From positions 1 to 38,116 of the forward strand of contig CACLYL010000009.1 of NCBI GenBank assembly GCA_902611135.1: a DNA stretch of 38,116 nucleotides, read 5' to 3'. Below are positions 1-8,951 of this stretch, one piece after another. The stretch comes from an uncultured Fidelibacterota bacterium (GTDB taxonomy: Bacteria; Fidelibacterota; Marinisomatia; Marinisomatales; UBA1611). Under the pieces are notes generated by a model. That model was not told the DNA's origin, ran no database searches, and saw nothing but the letters and a program-made list of their open reading frames with translations. A program made the translations under genes and the position numbers. Every line of letters starts with the position of its first letter. The first letter of the stretch is position 1.

Positions 1-2151
1 GTTCCAAGTGAACAATTAGATATTGGTCTTCATAAAGTTGTAATTACCGCTAAATCTACATTTGGAATTGATATAGTTCCTTTAGAGTGGTCTTTCAGTG
101 CTACAAAAGGTATGAAAAATTTATCTGAATCTTTTATATATAGTGGATCTTTTAATAGTAAAGCTTCCAATAATAAAGTTTCAAATATCTCAAACAATGA
201 AGTTCAATACTCAGCTAAATTAAATACGGAATTAAGTTGGATTAAGGCGAGCTATTCTTCCAGACAAACTGATAGAGAATCAGGATTTTTACAGCCTTTA
301 AATAGATCAAACTTGACTTTAAGAATAACAGATTATTTTAACTATCAAATTGGAGATGTTTTTCCATCCATATCTCAATATAGTCTTGATGGAAAACGGA
401 TAAATGGGCAATATGTAAATGCCAAGTTTAAATTCTTAGAAATTCACTATACTTCAGGGGAGCAGGTTAGATCAGTCCAGTTTAAAGAGGGCCTAAATAA
501 AGCTTATGCAGTAAGCGATGATAATATTCAATATTTAGAAAATGGTAAACGCGTGCTCAAATTAGAAAGACGTGGATATACTTTTCCAAGAAATATCATT
601 GCTGCTAGGGCAAATGTATCATTATTCAATACGTTTAAAGGGGGCATACACTTTTATAAAGGTAAAGATGATTATAATGAGATAAATAGAACTTTTATTG
701 ATACTAAAGTGAATAATAAGAGTTATAATTGGTATGAAAGCATAATATCTTTAGATACGCTCTGGACTGGGGACTCAGTTAAGCAAACATTGACTATTAG
801 TGAACTTTTAGAAAAAACTTCTCTAGATTCATCAAGTAAACTGTTCGGAGATTCAATTTATATTAAAAAGAGAAATTGGGGGAATGGCGACCCAAAAGAG
901 AACCTCGTTCTAGGATTCGACTTTGAAACTGCTTTAGATAATAGGAGAATATTAATACAAGCAGGGTGGAATACAAGTTTTACAAATTCTAATATTTGGG
1001 CAGGCATAGCAAATAAAGATTCTTTGGATATATTGATGGATACTTTACAAGATGGAAAATTATTGGAAGAATATGATGTATCTGCACTTGGAGATTTCAT
1101 TGATGATATGGAGCCTGTTTTTACTGTTAACCCTCTTTTTATGTCACCTATATTACCCATTGATCCTATTGTTGCTCAGGAAAATATGTTAAAAGCTATT
1201 TTAAATATGCCTGCCTCAGCCTATTATGTTAGATTAAAAAGTAGTTATTCGTTTAATAATATTTTAGTCCAATATAGGCAGCACGGTCCTGAATATTTTA
1301 GTTTAGGTAATCCATATCTTGTAAATAATATTCGTGAGTTTACAATTAATAATAGATTTTCCGCTTTAGGCCGAAGACTCATGATTGTAGTAGGCTATGT
1401 TTACAAAGATAATAACTTAACTGAGATAACTGCAAACCCACTAGCAACTAAAACCCTATCGTTAAATACTACTTTAGTTCCAGGATCTGGCGCTCCCTCA
1501 TTTACCTTTAATATTAAAACTATTGGAAGACAAAACGGTATTGACACCTTGGAATATGATAAATATGACAATCCAATAGGCGATAAAAGAGAAGATTCAA
1601 GGGCATTTACTGTGATGGCATCAATAAATATTCCAGGGAATTTTAATTATTTTAATTCGACCACTTCTATTAATATTAATTCCTTAACCTATTCTGACAA
1701 TTTACAGTCTGAAAGACTAACCCTCGCTAACAAAAAGAATTACGATAACATTCCAAGATCTGATTTATTTATGTTAAAATCTGAAACTCAATCCTTATCT
1801 GGAAATTTTTCTGCTCGTTTTAATTTTCCATTAAAATTGACGATGAACTTAAATCAAACTAAAATAAAAATACCTTACTTAGATGATGAGCAAAAACTTA
1901 AAGCATCTGAAAATATTTGGAGTACATTAGGTGCTAATTTTCAATATTCTTTTCTTCAAAATAAACTTAGGTTAAATGGCGGAGCAGACTATATAACCAA
2001 TGGGCAGGTAAATAATATATATGGATTTAAATTTGGAACTGATTGGGAGGTGATAAATAAATTAACTTTAAGTTCATATATGGCTCTTCGATTAGCGAAT
2101 AAGGAAGTTAGTAATTCTGGCACAAATTTTTCTCTTAGGTACCGATTTTGA
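1..2151 (+). CDS. Outer-membrane beta-barrel protein, 3' part (5' end outside window)
   Basis: The frame is open from base 1, so the gene begins upstream; the ATG at 112 is internal. About 716 residues are visible. The first ~35 resemble the end of an Ig/cadherin-like domain (a 'G-x-H-x-V-x-[IV]-x-A' strand followed by 'W-S-F'). The rest is rich in alternating polar and aromatic residues, as in outer-membrane barrels, and ends in aromatic Arg-Tyr-Arg-Phe; a terminal Phe is the usual C-terminal signature of barrel strands. The stop overlaps the TTG start of the adenylate cyclase gene (TTGA), suggesting co-expression. I do not recognise a specific family; it could be a receptor, porin-like channel or cell-surface scaffold. 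Membrane location is inferred from composition and C-terminus. Confidence 0.7.
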   Translation, partial: VPSEQLDIGLHKVVITAKSTFGIDIVPLEWSFSATKGMKNLSESFIYSGSFNSKASNNKVSNISNNEVQYSAKLNTELSWIKASYSSRQTDRESGFLQPLNRSNLTLRITDYFNYQIGDVFPSISQYSLDGKRINGQYVNAKFKFLEIHYTSGEQVRSVQFKEGLNKAYAVSDDNIQYLENGKRVLKLERRGYTFPRNIIAARANVSLFNTFKGGIHFYKGKDDYNEINRTFIDTKVNNKSYNWYESIISLDTLWTGDSVKQTLTISELLEKTSLDSSSKLFGDSIYIKKRNWGNGDPKENLVLGFDFETALDNRRILIQAGWNTSFTNSNIWAGIANKDSLDILMDTLQDGKLLEEYDVSALGDFIDDMEPVFTVNPLFMSPILPIDPIVAQENMLKAILNMPASAYYVRLKSSYSFNNILVQYRQHGPEYFSLGNPYLVNNIREFTINNRFSALGRRLMIVVGYVYKDNNLTEITANPLATKTLSLNTTLVPGSGAPSFTFNIKTIGRQNGIDTLEYDKYDNPIGDKREDSRAFTVMASINIPGNFNYFNSTTSININSLTYSDNLQSERLTLANKKNYDNIPRSDLFMLKSETQSLSGNFSARFNFPLKLTMNLNQTKIKIPYLDDEQKLKASENIWSTLGANFQYSFLQNKLRLNGGADYITNGQVNNIYGFKFGTDWEVINKLTLSSYMALRLANKEVSNSGTNFSLRYRF

Positions 2152-4700
2152 TAAATAAAATTAAAAAGTTTTTTAAAAATCATACAATTGATTTAACTCT
2201 TTTGGTAGGCTCAATTATGTTAACCTGCTTTCTTCATTGGATTGGGGTATTTGATTTTCTTGAGCTCAAGACATACGATTATAGATTTCATAAAGTTAGA
2301 GGTCCTTTAACTGGGTGGAGAGCAAGCGATTCGACTATTATAGAGAAAGGAACAGATGTGGTTTTAGTGGAGGTTGATGATGAATCATGGAGAATATTAA
2401 AAGATAAAAAGGTTCCTTGGCCATATCCTAGAGGAGATATATGGGCAAGAGTGGTTTCAAACTTGTCAAAAGCGGGTGCTAAAGTAATTGCATTTGATAT
2501 TCAGTTTGACTCACCTGATGCACGTTCTGAATATTTGAGATCCGTAAGTGATAATTTACCTTCAGAATTTCAACAATACTTGCCAGGTCATGGAGATATA
2601 TTATTAGCAGAATCAATAAAAAAGGCTCAAGATAATGGAACTAAAGTTGTTATGGATGTAAAGATGGTAAGAGAACCAACACGTATTCCTTCAACCTATA
2701 TTGCATATCCTGTCCAAGAAATCATGGATGTAAAACCAGAGACTGGCCTAATTAATGATATGTTAGATATAGATGGGTTTTCTCGCCAATATAGTTTTGC
2801 AGGTTACATGGAGCATGAAATAGAGAAAGCATATTTAACAATTGGGGTAAAATGCGTAAAAGCTTTTTATGGTATTCCTGATGAAAGCATACCAAAATAC
2901 GACATAGTGAAGAATAGTTATCGTTATGGACAATTAGTGGTACCAACATATGGTCGAACAAATAACTTTTTAGTCAATTATTATGGACCACCATCAGGTT
3001 ATAAGATACCTGGGAAAATTGATGTTAAACCTTGGGGGACATTTCCTAGGTTTTCATTATCACAAATCCTTGATACTCAGGATTATGATTTACCTGAAGA
3101 TATTGACTGGATGAGCACTTTCTTACCAGGAGAGGTACCAGATTGGATTTCAGCGATAGAAAATGAAACAGAAAGAAAAGAGATGATGGAAATGATGGGA
3201 ATTGGAACTGATTTTGATATAACACAATCACCATTTTATAATAAAATTGTAATTTTAGGAGTCTCTGTCGAAGTTCTTCATGATGTTAAATCGACTCCGT
3301 TCTATAATTATTTAGAGTTAAGTCAATTAACCCCCGGTATGGAAACTCATGCTAATGCAATACAAACCATGATTCATGGGAATTTCATCAAGGTTTTTTC
3401 TGGTAAAACAACTAGATACTTTGCTGAAAATTCTGGATATCCATTTAAAATGATTCTTTTAATAATGGGGTTGTGTCTTTTAGCATATGCTCTTTTGACA
3501 AGTTTTGATCTACATCCATTAAATGCAGGCGCTTTGATATTTGCTGAGGGTTTAATTTATTATGCTTATTCAATGGGAATTTTTACAAATGATTTGCTAT
3601 GGATTTTTAAATCTACTATTGTAAAAATCTTACCTAACTTTGTTTATGATAAGTATTATGATGTATTTAAAGTAAATTTACCAGATATAGGTGAATCCTA
3701 TATTATGCCGATAGTAGCCCCAGTCGCCGGATTGGTTTTGACTTTCAGCTCTAATATTATATTTAAATATCTAAATGAGCAGCAAGATAAAAAATTCTTA
3801 AGAGAAACATTTGGAACCTATATTGCACCTAAAGTTTTAGATAAGATGTATGAAGAGAAGCAAGCACCCACTTTGGGAGGTGTCCAAGGACATCATACTG
3901 CATTTTTCTCAGATATCCAGAACTTTTCTACATTTTCTGAGGTATTAGAACCAAATAAAATGGTTTCATTGATGAATGAATACTTAACAGTAATGTCTAA
4001 AGTTATTTTTGAAAATGAAGGAACCCTTGATAAATATATAGGTGATGCAATTGTTGCATTTTATGGAGCGCCAGCTCCTGTTGAAAATCATGAAATAAAA
4101 TCATGCTATACTGCTTTACAAATGCAAGATGCTTTGGAAAAACTGAGAGTAAAGTGGAAAAATGAAGGTGATTGGCCTGATGTTGTTTATTCAATGCAAC
4201 ATCGAATTGGGTTAAATTGCGGTAAAATGGTGACTGGGAATATGGGTTCAGAAATGAGGATGAACTATACTATGATGGGAGATACTGTAAACCTAGCTGC
4301 AAGATTAGAATCATCAGCAAAACAATATGGAGTTTATAATTTCGTAGGAGAAAATATCTACGAAAAAACAAAAAGGGAATTCGTTTTTAGATTTTTAGAT
4401 TTTGTTAAAGTAAAAGGTAAAAATATTCCTGTTAAAGTTTACGAATTGGTTAACTCGAGGAATAATATTAATAATAAAACATTGAAGCTAGTTCATCTTT
4501 TTGAGAGGGGTTTAGATAAGTATTATAAAAAAAAGTGGGAAGATGCTTTGACTCTTTTTCAAAAATCCGAAGAAATGGAAGAAAAATTTACTTCAAGAAA
4601 TACCAATCCCTCCTTAATCTATATTGAAAGATGTAAGATATTTATTGAGGATCCCCCTGGTAAAAATTGGGATGGTGTTTGGACAATGACATCTAAATAA
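2148..4700 (+). CDS. CHASE2-domain class III adenylate cyclase
   Basis: 850-residue membrane sensor predicted to make cAMP from ATP. Order: short N-terminus, TM helix (~15-35), large extracytoplasmic CHASE2 sensor (~40-425), three TM helices (~434-545), then a class III cyclase domain (~580-760). Visible catalytic features are the first metal Asp in 'FFSDIQNF' (~589), a Lys and second metal Asp in 'LDKYIGDAIVAFYG', and 'YTMMGDTVNLAARLES' with the transition-state Asn and Arg. The Lys/Thr pair is the adenine-selecting combination, so adenylate rather than guanylate cyclase is favoured. A short helical TPR-like tail follows. The start is TTG at 2148, overlapping the preceding stop; the next Met (residue 24) would cut into TM1. 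The porX-like gene follows 24 bp later, so the two may be co-transcribed. Confidence 0.9.
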   Translation: MINKIKKFFKNHTIDLTLLVGSIMLTCFLHWIGVFDFLELKTYDYRFHKVRGPLTGWRASDSTIIEKGTDVVLVEVDDESWRILKDKKVPWPYPRGDIWARVVSNLSKAGAKVIAFDIQFDSPDARSEYLRSVSDNLPSEFQQYLPGHGDILLAESIKKAQDNGTKVVMDVKMVREPTRIPSTYIAYPVQEIMDVKPETGLINDMLDIDGFSRQYSFAGYMEHEIEKAYLTIGVKCVKAFYGIPDESIPKYDIVKNSYRYGQLVVPTYGRTNNFLVNYYGPPSGYKIPGKIDVKPWGTFPRFSLSQILDTQDYDLPEDIDWMSTFLPGEVPDWISAIENETERKEMMEMMGIGTDFDITQSPFYNKIVILGVSVEVLHDVKSTPFYNYLELSQLTPGMETHANAIQTMIHGNFIKVFSGKTTRYFAENSGYPFKMILLIMGLCLLAYALLTSFDLHPLNAGALIFAEGLIYYAYSMGIFTNDLLWIFKSTIVKILPNFVYDKYYDVFKVNLPDIGESYIMPIVAPVAGLVLTFSSNIIFKYLNEQQDKKFLRETFGTYIAPKVLDKMYEEKQAPTLGGVQGHHTAFFSDIQNFSTFSEVLEPNKMVSLMNEYLTVMSKVIFENEGTLDKYIGDAIVAFYGAPAPVENHEIKSCYTALQMQDALEKLRVKWKNEGDWPDVVYSMQHRIGLNCGKMVTGNMGSEMRMNYTMMGDTVNLAARLESSAKQYGVYNFVGENIYEKTKREFVFRFLDFVKVKGKNIPVKVYELVNSRNNINNKTLKLVHLFERGLDKYYKKKWEDALTLFQKSEEMEEKFTSRNTNPSLIYIERCKIFIEDPPGKNWDGVWTMTSK

Positions 4701-4715
4701 TAAAATCTAAGAATT

Positions 4716-4723
4716 AGAGGAAG
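4716..4723 (+). promoter_or_regulatory. Ribosome binding site for the porX-like gene
   Basis: AGAGGAAG lies just before the ATG at 4725, with its GAGG core 4 nt upstream. It is one of the stronger Shine-Dalgarno matches in the window and supports the chosen start in a short intergenic gap. Confidence 0.55.
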
Positions 4724-4724
4724 A

Positions 4725-6284
4725 ATGGAAAATATACGTGGAGAAATCCTTTGGATAGATGATGAGATTCAACATTTAAAGCCACACATTATGTACCTTG
4801 AAAGTAAAGGTTACAATATTGATTCTACCAATAATGGTAATGATGGAGTTATTCTAGCAAAAAAAAATAAATATGATATTGTTTTATTGGATCAAAACAT
4901 GCCTGGGATGGATGGATTATCGACATTAAAAGAATTGAAAATCAATAACTCTCTTGTAACAATTATTATGATAACGAAAACAGAGGATGAATGGTTAATG
5001 GATGAGGCAATAGTTGAAAAGGTTGAGCAGTTTTTAATCAAGCCTGTAAATCCAAGTCAAATTTTTATGGCATGTAAACAAGCATTAGAAAGAGCATTAA
5101 TTCGGTCTGAAAAATTAATGAAAGATTATTTAAATGAAATTAGAAAAATAGATGATGATTTAAATTTAGATCTTGATATAGATAAATGGTGGAAACTATA
5201 CGATCGTTTGGTTGATTGGCAAATTAAATTTGATGAGCATAAAGATATGGGCATTAATCATATTTTAAATGATCAAAGTAAAAACTGTAACAAAGAATTT
5301 TCATTTTTTATTGAAAAAAATTATTGTGAATGGCTCAAATCTAAAAAAAGACCTGTATTATCAAATGATATTTTTAAGAACCATGTAATACCCCACATGA
5401 ACGATAACAAAAAGGTTTGTATGATAGTAATTGACTGTTTGAGGTATGATCACTTTAAAGTCATGAGGGAATTTTTAGAACCTTACTTTGATATGAACAT
5501 AAATTATGCATTGTCATTAATCCCAACTGCAACGGTATATTCGAGGAATGCTATATTTAGTGGACTTTTTCCTGACGAATTAATTGAAAAATATCCTGAG
5601 CAAATGCTTGATATGAGAAGAAATAGCTCAAGCCTTAATAAACATGAAGAACTTTTTTTAAACGATCAACTTAGAAGAGAAGGTTTTCCATATAAAAAAA
5701 CCCATTATCATAAAATATGGGATGTCGAGGAGGGTAATAGATTTTTAAAGAAGTTTCATGAACATTATAATAAAGATGTTATTTCATTGGTGGTAAACTT
5801 TGTTGATTTATTAGCTCATAATAGTTCACAGACTAATGTTTTAAAAGAAATCATGTATGATGATGCTGGATTTAGGAGCGCTGTTAAAATTTGGTTTGAA
5901 AATTCATGGCTGTTAAAGATTCTAAAAAAATTAAGTGAAGAAAATTATAATGTTGTAATCACTAGCGATCATGGAAGTATAAGAGTAGGAAGTAGTACAA
6001 TGGTTTCTGCAGATAAAGGAGCATCGACAGGCGTTAGATATAAATATGGTCGTAATTTAAATACTAATAGAAAAAATGCTTTAGTGATTAAAAATCCAGA
6101 GGATTATAGATTGCCTAATTTTGGGCCACAGCCTACCTATATTATTGCTAAAGAAAATTACTATTTTGTTTATCCTAACGAAGCAAAAAAATATCAAGCC
6201 AAATTTCGTAATTCTTATCAGCATGGTGGAATTAGTTTAGAGGAGATCTTCATTCCGGTAATAAACTTGAGTGGGAAAAGATAA
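4725..6284 (+). CDS. porX: PorX-like response regulator with PglZ (alkaline-phosphatase-type) domain
   Basis: 519 residues. Residues 1-120 are a CheY-like receiver with an acidic pair (D12, D13), phospho-acceptor D56 in 'LLDQNMPGMDG', T84 and K106, all present. A helical linker follows, then a PglZ domain of the alkaline phosphatase superfamily (~225-515) with candidate metal ligands in 'VIDCLRYDHF' (D~237), 'PTATVYSRN' (Thr ~268-270), 'VDLLAHN' (~360), 'TSDHGS' (~414) and a final 'QHGG' His (~499). PorX in Bacteroidetes is a two-component regulator tied to type IX secretion, and its PglZ domain has been described as a Zn-dependent phosphodiesterase acting on oligonucleotides. No type IX secretion gene is visible here, so that role is inferred only. 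The following tsaE neighbour matches the order I recall from Bacteroidetes. Confidence 0.88.
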   Translation: MENIRGEILWIDDEIQHLKPHIMYLESKGYNIDSTNNGNDGVILAKKNKYDIVLLDQNMPGMDGLSTLKELKINNSLVTIIMITKTEDEWLMDEAIVEKVEQFLIKPVNPSQIFMACKQALERALIRSEKLMKDYLNEIRKIDDDLNLDLDIDKWWKLYDRLVDWQIKFDEHKDMGINHILNDQSKNCNKEFSFFIEKNYCEWLKSKKRPVLSNDIFKNHVIPHMNDNKKVCMIVIDCLRYDHFKVMREFLEPYFDMNINYALSLIPTATVYSRNAIFSGLFPDELIEKYPEQMLDMRRNSSSLNKHEELFLNDQLRREGFPYKKTHYHKIWDVEEGNRFLKKFHEHYNKDVISLVVNFVDLLAHNSSQTNVLKEIMYDDAGFRSAVKIWFENSWLLKILKKLSEENYNVVITSDHGSIRVGSSTMVSADKGASTGVRYKYGRNLNTNRKNALVIKNPEDYRLPNFGPQPTYIIAKENYYFVYPNEAKKYQAKFRNSYQHGGISLEEIFIPVINLSGKR

Positions 6285-6715
6285 TGAATTTCATCTCAAA
6301 ATCGGAAAGAGATACTTTTCGTTTTGCTTCAAACCTAGCTCAAAGTATTAAAGTTGGATCTGTTGTAGCACTTTTAGGAAATTTAGGAAGCGGTAAGACG
6401 ACTTTTGCAAAGGGTTTCGCAATGGGTTTAAATATTACCGAGCATGTTGGTTCTCCAACTTTTAAGATAATTTCAGAATATGTAGGTAATCCTCATAACC
6501 TTTATCATATTGATAGTTATAGATTAGAAGACGAAAACGACTTTTTGAAAATTGGAGGAGAGGAGTTTTTGAACCAAAAAAGAGGAGTAACTCTTATAGA
6601 ATGGGCAAGCTTAATTAAAGGTATTTTACCAAAAGATACAATTTTTATATACTTTAAAAGACTATCAGAAAAAAGTACTAGGCAAATTCGAATTGAGGGC
6701 TTAGAAGATGAATAG
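6284..6715 (+). CDS. tsaE: tRNA threonylcarbamoyladenosine biosynthesis ATPase TsaE
   Basis: 143-residue P-loop ATPase acting with TsaB and TsaD to put the threonylcarbamoyl group on A37 of ANN-decoding tRNAs. Visible: the P-loop 'GNLGSGKTT' (~residues 32-40), the family signature 'VGSPTFKIISEY', 'LYHIDSYRLED' and 'LIEWA'. Length is normal. Its ATG shares one base with the stop of the porX-like gene (TAATG), and its own end overlaps tsaB by 8 nt, so the pair is probably translationally coupled. TsaD is not in the window. Confidence 0.95.
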   Translation: MNFISKSERDTFRFASNLAQSIKVGSVVALLGNLGSGKTTFAKGFAMGLNITEHVGSPTFKIISEYVGNPHNLYHIDSYRLEDENDFLKIGGEEFLNQKRGVTLIEWASLIKGILPKDTIFIYFKRLSEKSTRQIRIEGLEDE

Positions 6716-7337
6716 GCTAATTTTATCAATTGAAACAAGTTCAAAAATTTGTAGTGTTGGACTTCTAATGAATGGAAAAAACCTTGGTTCTATTGAAAAA
6801 CTAGATAGTAGAAAGCATGCAGAGCTACTACCAGAGTTCGTAGAAAAGTTATTTGAAAACAATAAGGTTCAAGTTAAGTTGATTGATGCTATAGCTGTTA
6901 GTATAGGACCTGGTTCATTTACTGGACTTCGCGTGGGTTTAAGTTTCGCGAAGGGTATTGCATACGCCATTAAATGCCCTATTATTCCAGTACCTACTAT
7001 TTTATCCATAGCTTATAGTTTGAAAAAACACAAACCGACCAGTGGAATTATGAGATCACATGGTGAGAAAATTTTTTTTCAAGAGTTCAGATGGGAATCT
7101 GATAAACCGATTGTTAAATCTAGACCAACTTTTGGAGAATTAAATGACTTTAAAAATAAACTAGATAATTGTTTCCATTATAACTGCAGCGATATCATAA
7201 AAGCAGGCAATATCCAAGAAGCCTATCCATCTTCTATTTCTGTTGCTAAATTATCAATGTTATACTTTAAAGAATGGATAAAAGAGAATCCCTCTGATTT
7301 AACTTCAGATTATATTTATCCATATAAAACTAATTAA
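6708..7337 (+). CDS. tsaB: tRNA threonylcarbamoyladenosine biosynthesis protein TsaB
   Basis: 209-residue ASKHA-fold partner of TsaD and TsaE in t6A synthesis. The N-terminus has the nucleotide-binding-type strand 'ILSIETSSKICSVGLL', and the family signature 'GPGSFTGLRVGLSFAKG' lies at ~66-82. Length is within the usual 200-240 range. It overlaps tsaE by 8 nt and is followed 19 bp later by accD in the same direction, so it is likely part of the same operon. Confidence 0.93.
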   Translation: MNRLILSIETSSKICSVGLLMNGKNLGSIEKLDSRKHAELLPEFVEKLFENNKVQVKLIDAIAVSIGPGSFTGLRVGLSFAKGIAYAIKCPIIPVPTILSIAYSLKKHKPTSGIMRSHGEKIFFQEFRWESDKPIVKSRPTFGELNDFKNKLDNCFHYNCSDIIKAGNIQEAYPSSISVAKLSMLYFKEWIKENPSDLTSDYIYPYKTN

Positions 7338-7356
7338 AGGATTTGTAATTTTAAAA

Positions 7357-8193
7357 ATGGCATGGTTTAGAAGAAAAGATAAAAAAATAAATAGCCCTGA
7401 AAAGAAGGAAATCCCTGATGGGCTATGGGAAAAATGCCCTTCATGTGGGGCTCTATTATATCGTCCGCAAGTTGATAAAAATCTTTCTGTCTGCCATCAT
7501 TGTAACTACCATTTTAGAGTTGATTCAGAGTTGTATTTAAAGCTGTTAATGGATGATAGCTCTTATGATGAATTATTTAATAAGATTGAATCAAAAGATT
7601 TTTTAGAATTTTCTGCTAAAAAGAAATATTCTGATCAAATCATAGATGCAAAAAATAAAACTGGAGACAAAAATGCTATAAAAGTATTTAGAGGTAAGAT
7701 GAGTGGGCATGATATTGTTTTAGGTATAATGAATTTTAAATTTATTGCTGGAAGTATGGGTTCAGTAGTCGGTGAGATTATTTCAAGATCTATAGATGTA
7801 GCTGGAGAAAAAAACATCCCATTGATTTTAGTATGTGCTTCGGGAGGCGCAAGAATGCAAGAAGGTGCAATTTCCTTGATGCAACTTGCAAAAATAAGTA
7901 CAAAACTTGCTCGATTTTCAAAATCAGGTGGTTTATATATTCCTATATTAACAGATCCAACTACAGGCGGTGTAACTGCTAGCTATGGTATGTTAGGTGA
8001 TATTATCATCGCAGAACCTGGAGCTTTGATTGGCTTTGCTGGCTCAAGAGTAATTAAACAAACTATAGGCCAAGATTTGCCTAAAGGTTTTCAAAGATCA
8101 GAGTTTTTATTAAAAAAGGGATTTATTGATAAAGTTATCCATCGGAAAGATATGAAGTCCAATCTAACAAATATCATAAGCACTCTTCAATGA
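7357..8193 (+). CDS. accD: Acetyl-CoA carboxylase carboxyltransferase subunit beta
   Basis: 278 residues. With AccA it transfers the carboxyl group from carboxybiotin to acetyl-CoA, giving malonyl-CoA, the first step of fatty-acid synthesis. The N-terminal zinc ribbon is complete (C27, C30, C46, C49). The crotonase-fold core has the oxyanion-forming stretch 'CASGGARMQEG' and 'PTTGGVTASYGMLGD'. Length is typical. accA is not seen in the window. The stop overlaps the surE start by 4 nt (ATGA). Confidence 0.95.
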   Translation: MAWFRRKDKKINSPEKKEIPDGLWEKCPSCGALLYRPQVDKNLSVCHHCNYHFRVDSELYLKLLMDDSSYDELFNKIESKDFLEFSAKKKYSDQIIDAKNKTGDKNAIKVFRGKMSGHDIVLGIMNFKFIAGSMGSVVGEIISRSIDVAGEKNIPLILVCASGGARMQEGAISLMQLAKISTKLARFSKSGGLYIPILTDPTTGGVTASYGMLGDIIIAEPGALIGFAGSRVIKQTIGQDLPKGFQRSEFLLKKGFIDKVIHRKDMKSNLTNIISTLQ

Positions 8194-8951
8194 ATAAACC
8201 TCGGATTTTAATCACCAATGATGATGGTATCCTTTCAAAAGGAATCTTTACTTTATGGAAAGCTTTAGAGGAATTTTCTGATGTAACAATTATTGCACCA
8301 AAAAATGACCAAAGTGGGAAAAGCCATTCTATTTCTTTGGATAAACCACTAAGAATTAAATACATATCTCTTAATGATGGTTTTGAAGGATACGCCTTGA
8401 ATGGTACTCCAGTTGATTGTGTAAAAATTGGTTTAAATAAAATTTTGAAAGAAAAACCTGATTTAATTGTTTCAGGTATCAACAAAGGAGCTAATGTAGG
8501 AAAAAATATACTATATTCAGGTACCGTAGCGGCAGCTATGGAAGGGATATTAAATGATATACCATCAATAGCATTTAGCATTAATTCATCTAATCCGAGC
8601 AACTTTAAAACTGCTAGGATAATAAGCAGGGACATAGTTCAACAATCTCTAAAAGGTAATCTATCAAATGATATCATTATAAACGTGAACATACCTAATT
8701 GTAAAATTGATCAAATAAAAGAGACAATTATCACTAAACAAGGTCATCAATATTTTGTTGATAGTTTTAAAGAAAAATTTGATTCAAAAAATAATAATTA
8801 TTTTTGGATGGAAGGTGAAATAAAAGATTTAGACAAAGATATTAAATATGATGGATATGCAGTTGCGAGTAATTATGTCAGCATTACTCCATTAAAAACA
8901 GATATAACTGCTCGCTCCCATATTAGTTTATTAAAAAATTTTTTTAATTGA
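8190..8951 (+). CDS. surE: 5'/3'-nucleotidase SurE
   Basis: 253-residue survival protein E, a divalent-metal-dependent nucleoside monophosphate phosphatase. Visible motifs: metal-binding 'ITNDDG' (D11, D12), 'DQSGKSHSISLDKPLR', the conserved 'ALNGTPVDCVKIG', and 'SGINKGANVGKNILYSGTVAAAMEG'. Length is typical. It overlaps accD by 4 nt and its stop overlaps the guaA start (TGATG). Confidence 0.95.
   Translation: MNKPRILITNDDGILSKGIFTLWKALEEFSDVTIIAPKNDQSGKSHSISLDKPLRIKYISLNDGFEGYALNGTPVDCVKIGLNKILKEKPDLIVSGINKGANVGKNILYSGTVAAAMEGILNDIPSIAFSINSSNPSNFKTARIISRDIVQQSLKGNLSNDIIINVNIPNCKIDQIKETIITKQGHQYFVDSFKEKFDSKNNNYFWMEGEIKDLDKDIKYDGYAVASNYVSITPLKTDITARSHISLLKNFFN

Noticed and set aside
8174-8635. 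A 153-residue minus-strand ORF inside surE
   Set aside because: Shadow of surE, whose catalytic motifs are intact on the plus strand.
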